Assembly (NCBI RefSeq): GCF_011250555.1
Contig: NZ_JAANMZ010000046.1
Span: forward strand, 1-35,633
DNA length: 35,633 bases
Source: Bacillus sp. MM2020_4
Lineage (GTDB): Bacteria; Bacillota; Bacilli; Bacillales; Cytobacillaceae
Reading direction: 5' to 3'
The notes under the pieces were generated by a model. It saw only the letters and a list, made by a program, of their open reading frames with translations. It did not search any database and was not told the origin of the DNA. Position 1 is the stretch's first letter. Each line of letters opens with the position of its first letter. A program made the translations under genes and the position numbers. This document shows, piece by piece, positions 31,661-35,633 of the stretch.

Positions 31661-32455
31661 TTGAGCAACCATATCATAGCATTTATATTAGGAATCGTAG
31701 AAGGATTAACTGAATTTTTGCCAATATCATCCACAGGTCACATGATTTTAGTTGGTAACTTGTTAGGGTTTGAGGGTGAAAAAGCGAGTACATTTGAAGT
31801 AATTATACAGCTTGGTTCAATGCTGGCTGTTTTAGTATTATTTTGGAAGAGATACCTGTCCCTTCTGAACTTCAGTTCCATTGGAAAACCAGAAAAGAGA
31901 TTAGATGCTATACACATTATATTGGGGGTCATACCTGCTGCAATCGTCGGACTAGTGCTGCATGACTTCATAAAACAACTTTTTTCACCTAATGTTGTGG
32001 TAGTCAGTCTTGTAGCTGGGGCCATTTTGATGATCTTTGCGGAAAAAAAACATGGAAATTTTACTTCTAACACAGTTGATGAATTAAGCTATAAACAAGC
32101 CTTTACCATTGGACTCTTTCAATGCTTAGCCGTCATCCCTGGTTTTTCTCGTGCTGGCTCGACCATATCCGGGGGATTACTAGTTGGGGCAGATCATAAA
32201 ACGGCAGCTGAATTTTCCTTTTTGGTCGCACTTCCTATAATGGTGGGGGCAACAGGCTTGGATCTAATGAAAAGTTTGCACTTTTTACATACAAGCGATA
32301 TTCCAATGTTCGCGATCGGCTTTATCACGGCATTTATCGTAGCAATGGTTGTAGCAGTCCTGTTCCTTAAAGTACTAGGCAAGATTGGTTTAACCATTTT
32401 TGCTTATTACCGAATCGCCTTAGCTGCCCTATTCATCGTATTTGTCGTACTTTAA
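31661..32455 (+). CDS. uppP: Undecaprenyl-diphosphatase (BacA/UppP family)
   Basis: The product has 264 residues with about seven to eight membrane spans. Family motifs are 'GIVEGLTEFLPISSTGHMIL' near the N terminus and 'PGFSRAGSTISGGLL' in the second half, supplying the catalytic Glu, Ser and Arg. It dephosphorylates undecaprenyl diphosphate, recycling the lipid carrier of peptidoglycan and teichoic acid synthesis. It also confers some bacitracin tolerance. The start is TTG at 31661, with GAGGAG about 12 bases upstream, a long spacing that suggests modest translation. It lies divergent from a class A penicillin-binding protein and has its own terminator. Confidence 0.93.
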   Translation: MSNHIIAFILGIVEGLTEFLPISSTGHMILVGNLLGFEGEKASTFEVIIQLGSMLAVLVLFWKRYLSLLNFSSIGKPEKRLDAIHIILGVIPAAIVGLVLHDFIKQLFSPNVVVVSLVAGAILMIFAEKKHGNFTSNTVDELSYKQAFTIGLFQCLAVIPGFSRAGSTISGGLLVGADHKTAAEFSFLVALPIMVGATGLDLMKSLHFLHTSDIPMFAIGFITAFIVAMVVAVLFLKVLGKIGLTIFAYYRIALAALFIVFVVL

Positions 32456-32491
32456 GAACACGATTAATGATTTATTTAATCGTAAATTAAG

Positions 32492-32519
32492 CCTGGATCT
32501 CAAAGATCCAGGTTTTTTT
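32492..32519 (+). terminator. Terminator after uppP
   Basis: CCTGGATCT (32492-32500) pairs with AGATCCAGG (32504-32512) around a 3-base loop and is followed by seven T's. Confidence 0.92.
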
Positions 32520-32576
32520 ATTGAAAGATCTGTCACTTCATGAAAAATGACAATGAATTCTGCAAAATACGAAAAC

Positions 32577-32585
32577 GACAGGCAC
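32577..32585. repeat. GACAGGCAC element (copy 4, core only)
   Basis: The exact 9-mer shared with the repeats at 2629-2637 and 22177-22185 occurs here between uppP and the hydrolase gene. It has no strong arms beyond C/G flanks, and may be a remnant. Confidence 0.35.
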
Positions 32586-32669
32586 GAAATCATATTGACA
32601 TCAATAATATGATAAAGTAATTTAAAATTGACTGAATGGGTCAATCAATAATTGAGTAGGAGAATAATA

Positions 32670-33527
32670 ATGTCTAATTCAGCTAAATTGATAAACTTAG
32701 GTTCGTTTGCAAAAGATACCGTTCAATCTCTAGACAGGACAACAATCGGCTACAGATACTTGGGGAAGGGACCGGGAATTCTCATTATCCATGGGGCTCT
32801 ATGTGATTCAAAAGATTATATCCGTTTGGCAAAACATCTTTCACAAAACTTTTCTGTGTATATCATGGATCGAAGAGGGCGTGGATTAAGTGGTGTGCAA
32901 GGGGAAAATTACGGGATGGTTAAAGAAATTGAAGATATTCAAGCTGTACGGGCTGCAACAGGTGCCAATATGATCATCGGGCATAGCTACGGTGGATTAG
33001 TTGCACTGGAAGCTGCTCGTCAGGATGATACCATCGAGAAATTGGCGCTCTATGAACCTGGTGTATTTATTGAACAACAGCATTGGCAATGGCTGACCAA
33101 TTATGAAATGGCCATGAAACAAAACGAGTACCGAGAAGCTTTTGCTCATTTCGTAAGAGGAATCGGACACACACCTCAATTAACTAATTTGCCAAAATGG
33201 TATGTAAAATTCATTTTAAAAATGATGATTCGGGGACAGTATTGGGATAAAATAGTATCCATGTTGCCAGAAAATTTGAATGAACATCGGGAAGTACAAC
33301 GTCTTTCGGGGACCTATAATCATTACCGGAGCATAAAAGCGAAGACACTTTTGATGGTAGGCGGTAAAAGTATTCCATTCGTAAAGCAAACAACACAAGA
33401 GCTTGGGAGAACCATCCTAGAATGTCACGTGCTCACAATCCCTAAAACAGATCATTTCGGGCTGGATAATGACCATTTTTCCGACGAAGCCGTTGGCCAT
33501 CTTCATTCGTTTTTTTATCAAGGATAG
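32670..33527 (+). CDS. Alpha/beta hydrolase
   Basis: The product has 285 residues. The oxyanion region is 'ILIIHGALCDSKDY', and the nucleophile elbow is 'IIGHSYGGLVALEAA', with Ser in GxSxG. The acid/base end is represented by 'PKTDHFGLDNDHF', where a His would complete the triad. No signal peptide is seen, so it acts in the cytoplasm on an unknown ester, lactone or similar substrate. The start at 32670 has AGGAG seven bases before it. A TetR gene follows 13 bp after its stop, sharing the transcript, which suggests the regulator controls this pair. Confidence 0.87.
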   Translation: MSNSAKLINLGSFAKDTVQSLDRTTIGYRYLGKGPGILIIHGALCDSKDYIRLAKHLSQNFSVYIMDRRGRGLSGVQGENYGMVKEIEDIQAVRAATGANMIIGHSYGGLVALEAARQDDTIEKLALYEPGVFIEQQHWQWLTNYEMAMKQNEYREAFAHFVRGIGHTPQLTNLPKWYVKFILKMMIRGQYWDKIVSMLPENLNEHREVQRLSGTYNHYRSIKAKTLLMVGGKSIPFVKQTTQELGRTILECHVLTIPKTDHFGLDNDHFSDEAVGHLHSFFYQG

Positions 33528-33540
33528 GGAGGTTAAACTG

Positions 33541-34125
33541 GTGTCACGGTATAATGAGGAGCAGTTAGAGGCACTTCAAGATAAGCGAAAGAATCAACTT
33601 ATTCATGCTGCCATTAAAGTCATCGCCAAGCGGGGTATTAAAGGAACCAAAATAAGCATGATAGCAAAGGAGGCAGGTGTAAGTCACGGCTTGTTCTATC
33701 ATTATTTTCCATCTAAGGAAGAGCTGTTCACGATGCTGATCCAACAAGCTGTGCATACATCTGTCGCTGAAATCGAGAAATTACTTCTTACCCCCGGCAC
33801 ACCATTAGAAAAAATAAAACTTCTTACAAACTCAATTCTCGACGAGAATGGAGCTCCTTTTTTTATGTTGCTTCATCAAGCTCGAAATTCTGAAGGTATA
33901 CCGGATCAAGCTAAACAAATAATAAATGATCACTCGATGGATGTCTATGTCAAGCTGTTGCTACCCTTGTTTCAAGAAGGACAAAAAATGGACAAAATCA
34001 GCCAAGGACCTACAGAAGAACTCATCTCTACCTATCTAACTGTTCTTTCTGGTGTTATGGTTCTAGGAGAAGGATACACAATTCCAAAGGCTGAATATCT
34101 GTTACGGGTCATTTCTAAAACTTAA
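33541..34125 (+). CDS. TetR/AcrR-family transcriptional regulator
   Basis: The product has 194 residues. The N-terminal TetR helix-turn-helix is 'GTKISMIAKEAGVSHGLFYH' followed by 'YFPSKEELF'; the C-terminal ligand domain is diverged as usual. The start is GTG at 33541 with GGGAGG eight bases upstream, immediately after the hydrolase stop. A longer ATG frame from 33469 would overlap the hydrolase and has no ribosome site. It probably represses its own operon and senses a small hydrophobic compound. No clear operator palindrome was found before the hydrolase gene. Confidence 0.88.
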   Translation: MSRYNEEQLEALQDKRKNQLIHAAIKVIAKRGIKGTKISMIAKEAGVSHGLFYHYFPSKEELFTMLIQQAVHTSVAEIEKLLLTPGTPLEKIKLLTNSILDENGAPFFMLLHQARNSEGIPDQAKQIINDHSMDVYVKLLLPLFQEGQKMDKISQGPTEELISTYLTVLSGVMVLGEGYTIPKAEYLLRVISKT

Positions 34126-34271
34126 AGTAATCCGTATCACAACCCTGAATCCTGTCGATGGATGATTTACAAGCAGGATAAAAAAAATTGTCGATTGTGT
34201 GTCAAACTCCACATCTGATTTCACATCTCTGTGGTATTCTAGTTATATACTACTTTTGGAGGTTATGAGAC
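34126..34271 (+). promoter_or_regulatory. Leader region of the CysJ-like gene
   Basis: This 146-bp gap has no supported gene. A weak promoter, TTCACA (34220-34225) with TATATA (34244-34249) at 18-bp spacing, precedes GGAGG, which lies nine bases before the next ATG. ATCCTG/CAGGAT (34149-34154, 34174-34179) form a weak hairpin followed by A's, so it is not a plus-strand terminator. 'GAATC-TGTCGATG' at 34147-34160 resembles the inner part of the repeat at 22141-22154. Confidence 0.35.
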
Positions 34272-35444
34272 ATGCAACTTACATTGGAAAACCCTGAAAG
34301 CACCAAAAGTGACAAACCATTTTCAAGGACTAATCCATTTCAAGCAAAGGTTCTAAAAAATAGTAATTTAAATGGAACGGGCTCTAGCAAAGAAACAAGG
34401 CATATCGAGTTATCATTAAAAGATTCCGGTCTTTCATACAACCCAGGTGATGCACTTGGCGTTGTTCCGGCAAATGACCCAGAACTTGTTGCTTCACTTC
34501 TGGAAGAAATGGGCTGGGACGCGGAAGTAGTTGTAACTGTTAGTAAGCTAGGTGAGACATTGCCATTGAAGGAAGCATTGACTTCTTACTTTGAAATTAC
34601 ACTGCTCTCGAAGAAAATTTTACAACAAGCTGCCGCATTTACAGAAAACGAAGTGCTGCAAAACCTTGTGCTAGTTGAGAATGCAGCCCAACTAAAGGAA
34701 TATTGCTATGGACGTGACTTGCTTGATATGTTGCATGACTTTGGTCCATGGAAGGCTTCTGCACAGGAAATCGTTTCTTTATTAAGAAAAATGACACCGC
34801 GACTCTATTCAATTGCAAGCAGCTTGACAGCAAATCCAGATGAAGTTCATCTAACGATCGGTGCTGTACGCTACACGGCGAATGGACGTGACCGAAAAGG
34901 CGTTTGTTCTGTTCTATGTGCTGAGCGTCTACAGGTAGGGGATACGCTTCCAGTCTTTGTTCAAGCCAATAAACACTTCCATTTACCTGAGTCCCAAGAT
35001 ACAGATATTATCATGGTTGGTCCAGGGACGGGTATTGCACCATTCCGTTCGTTTATCCAGGAACGTGCAGGTACTAAAGCAACCGGCCGGTCATGGCTAT
35101 TTTTTGGGGATCAGCATGCGGCATCGGACTTTCTTTATCAAAGTGAGCTGGAACAATATCAGCAAGATGGGGTATTAACAAGACTCGATACGGCATTTTC
35201 CCGCGATGGGGATCAAAAGGTTTATGTCCAACATAAAATGATCGAACATAGCAAAGAGTTATTTGCATGGATTGAAAAGGGAGCTATCTTCTACGTTTGT
35301 GGGGATAAGGAACATATGGCGAAAGACGTCAACGATGCGCTTATTACCATCATTGAACAGGAAGGTAAGATGGACCGCGAAGCAGCTGAAGCTTGTCTTA
35401 AAGATATGCAGAAGCAAGGCCGTTACCAACGTGATGTGTATTAA
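34272..35444 (+). CDS. CysJ-like FAD/NADPH reductase lacking the flavodoxin domain
   Basis: The product has 390 residues. It corresponds to the C-terminal two-thirds of sulfite reductase flavoprotein CysJ. 'SRTNPFQAKVL' and 'ETRHIELSLKDSGLSYNPGD' open the FAD-binding/connecting domain, and 'PRLYSIASS' plus 'GVCSVLC' bind FAD. 'VGPGTGIAPFRSFIQER' and 'FYVCGDKEHMAKDV' bind NADPH, and it ends in 'RYQRDVY'. The ~150-180-residue FMN flavodoxin domain normally found first is absent. The gene has its own GGAGG ribosome site and promoter-like upstream sequence, so it looks complete. It would need a separate flavodoxin or hemoprotein partner. No cysI follows; a strong terminator ends the transcript. 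Calling it sulfite reductase is therefore not secure. Confidence 0.85.
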   Translation: MQLTLENPESTKSDKPFSRTNPFQAKVLKNSNLNGTGSSKETRHIELSLKDSGLSYNPGDALGVVPANDPELVASLLEEMGWDAEVVVTVSKLGETLPLKEALTSYFEITLLSKKILQQAAAFTENEVLQNLVLVENAAQLKEYCYGRDLLDMLHDFGPWKASAQEIVSLLRKMTPRLYSIASSLTANPDEVHLTIGAVRYTANGRDRKGVCSVLCAERLQVGDTLPVFVQANKHFHLPESQDTDIIMVGPGTGIAPFRSFIQERAGTKATGRSWLFFGDQHAASDFLYQSELEQYQQDGVLTRLDTAFSRDGDQKVYVQHKMIEHSKELFAWIEKGAIFYVCGDKEHMAKDVNDALITIIEQEGKMDREAAEACLKDMQKQGRYQRDVY

Positions 35445-35473
35445 ATTTAACTGTTGCTTATATAGATTTGCAT

Positions 35474-35533
35474 AAAGCAGAAAGAAACCCTTCGTTCCAG
35501 ATTTAGACGGAGGGTTTCTTTCTGCTTTCTTTA
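35474..35533 (+). terminator. Strong terminator after the CysJ-like gene
   Basis: A perfect 18-bp stem, 35474-35491 with 35511-35528, is flanked by A's before and a T-rich tract after. It starts 30 bp after the stop. No further feature is seen to the window end. Confidence 0.93.
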
Positions 35534-35633
35534 TTAGGAAAGCTTTCATTTTTTTCATTATTATTATGGGTATATTTTTTACCATTTAGATTAATAAAAC
35601 ATGACAAGCAAAGCCAGAATATTTTATACTATT

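Noticed and set aside
34149..34179. Hairpin after the TetR gene as its terminator
   Set aside because: The 6-bp stem has a long loop and is followed by A's on the transcribed strand, not T's.

Overview
The window reads as chromosome of an endospore-forming, low-GC Gram-positive of the Bacillaceae (Bacillus/Neobacillus-like). The reasons are AGGAGG-type ribosome sites, frequent GTG/TTG starts, Fur- and PerR-type 7-1-7 boxes, a LysM/GH18 protein of the SleL/YaaH spore-cortex type, a divergent nadBCA/niaR locus, and lipoproteins with Gram-positive lipoboxes. There are no rRNA or tRNA genes, phage genes, transposases or CRISPR arrays. Most genes are ordinary core or accessory metabolism. Starts were re-chosen from ribosome sites where the longest reading frame was clearly too long.

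Layout. 1-1542: a secreted L,D-transpeptidase with about 13 C-terminal cell-wall-binding repeats, on the minus strand. 1777-2487: rluF. 2654-6883: a LytS/LytTR two-component pair, a short CstA-type transporter, and an overlapping 49-residue membrane microprotein. 6915-11946: an iron module, with a Fur-controlled YcgT-like reductase transcribed away from a siderophore ABC operon (ATPase, FhuD-like lipoprotein, two FecCD permeases). Each direction has its own promoter and Fur box. 12104-13156: a luciferase-like flavin monooxygenase. 13404-16758: a tightly coupled operon of glycosyltransferase, tandem-duplicated atypical kinase and nucleotide-sugar epimerase. 16893-18305: a LysM/GH18 spore-type glycosidase. 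18369-20527: a multicopper oxidase lipoprotein divergent from a CuA-like cupredoxin lipoprotein that is preceded by a 26-codon upstream ORF. 20695-22059: a soluble chemoreceptor with a zinc-binding CZB domain. 22219-26254: nadB-nadC-nadA divergent from their repressor gene niaR. 26505-28611: ahpC-ahpF under a PerR-like box. 28702-31350: a PonA-like class A penicillin-binding protein. 31661-32455: uppP. 32670-34125: an alpha/beta hydrolase with its TetR neighbour. 34272-35444: a CysJ-like diflavin reductase module lacking the flavodoxin domain.

How parts may work together (inference). The kinase/LytTR pair probably senses a metabolite such as pyruvate and activates the adjacent transporter and microprotein. 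The reductase opposite the siderophore importer probably helps release imported iron. The glycosyltransferase, kinase, epimerase and GH18 genes suggest an envelope or spore-surface polysaccharide function. The copper oxidase and cupredoxin probably form an extracytoplasmic copper or electron-transfer pair.

Two families of short palindromic intergenic repeats are scattered through the window, one with GACAGGCAC cores and one with GGGACGGTTCT arms. They lie close to several gene starts. The least-described candidates are the tandem-kinase operon, the cstA-coupled microprotein, the cupredoxin with an altered CuA loop and leader ORF, and a possible attenuator in front of uppP.
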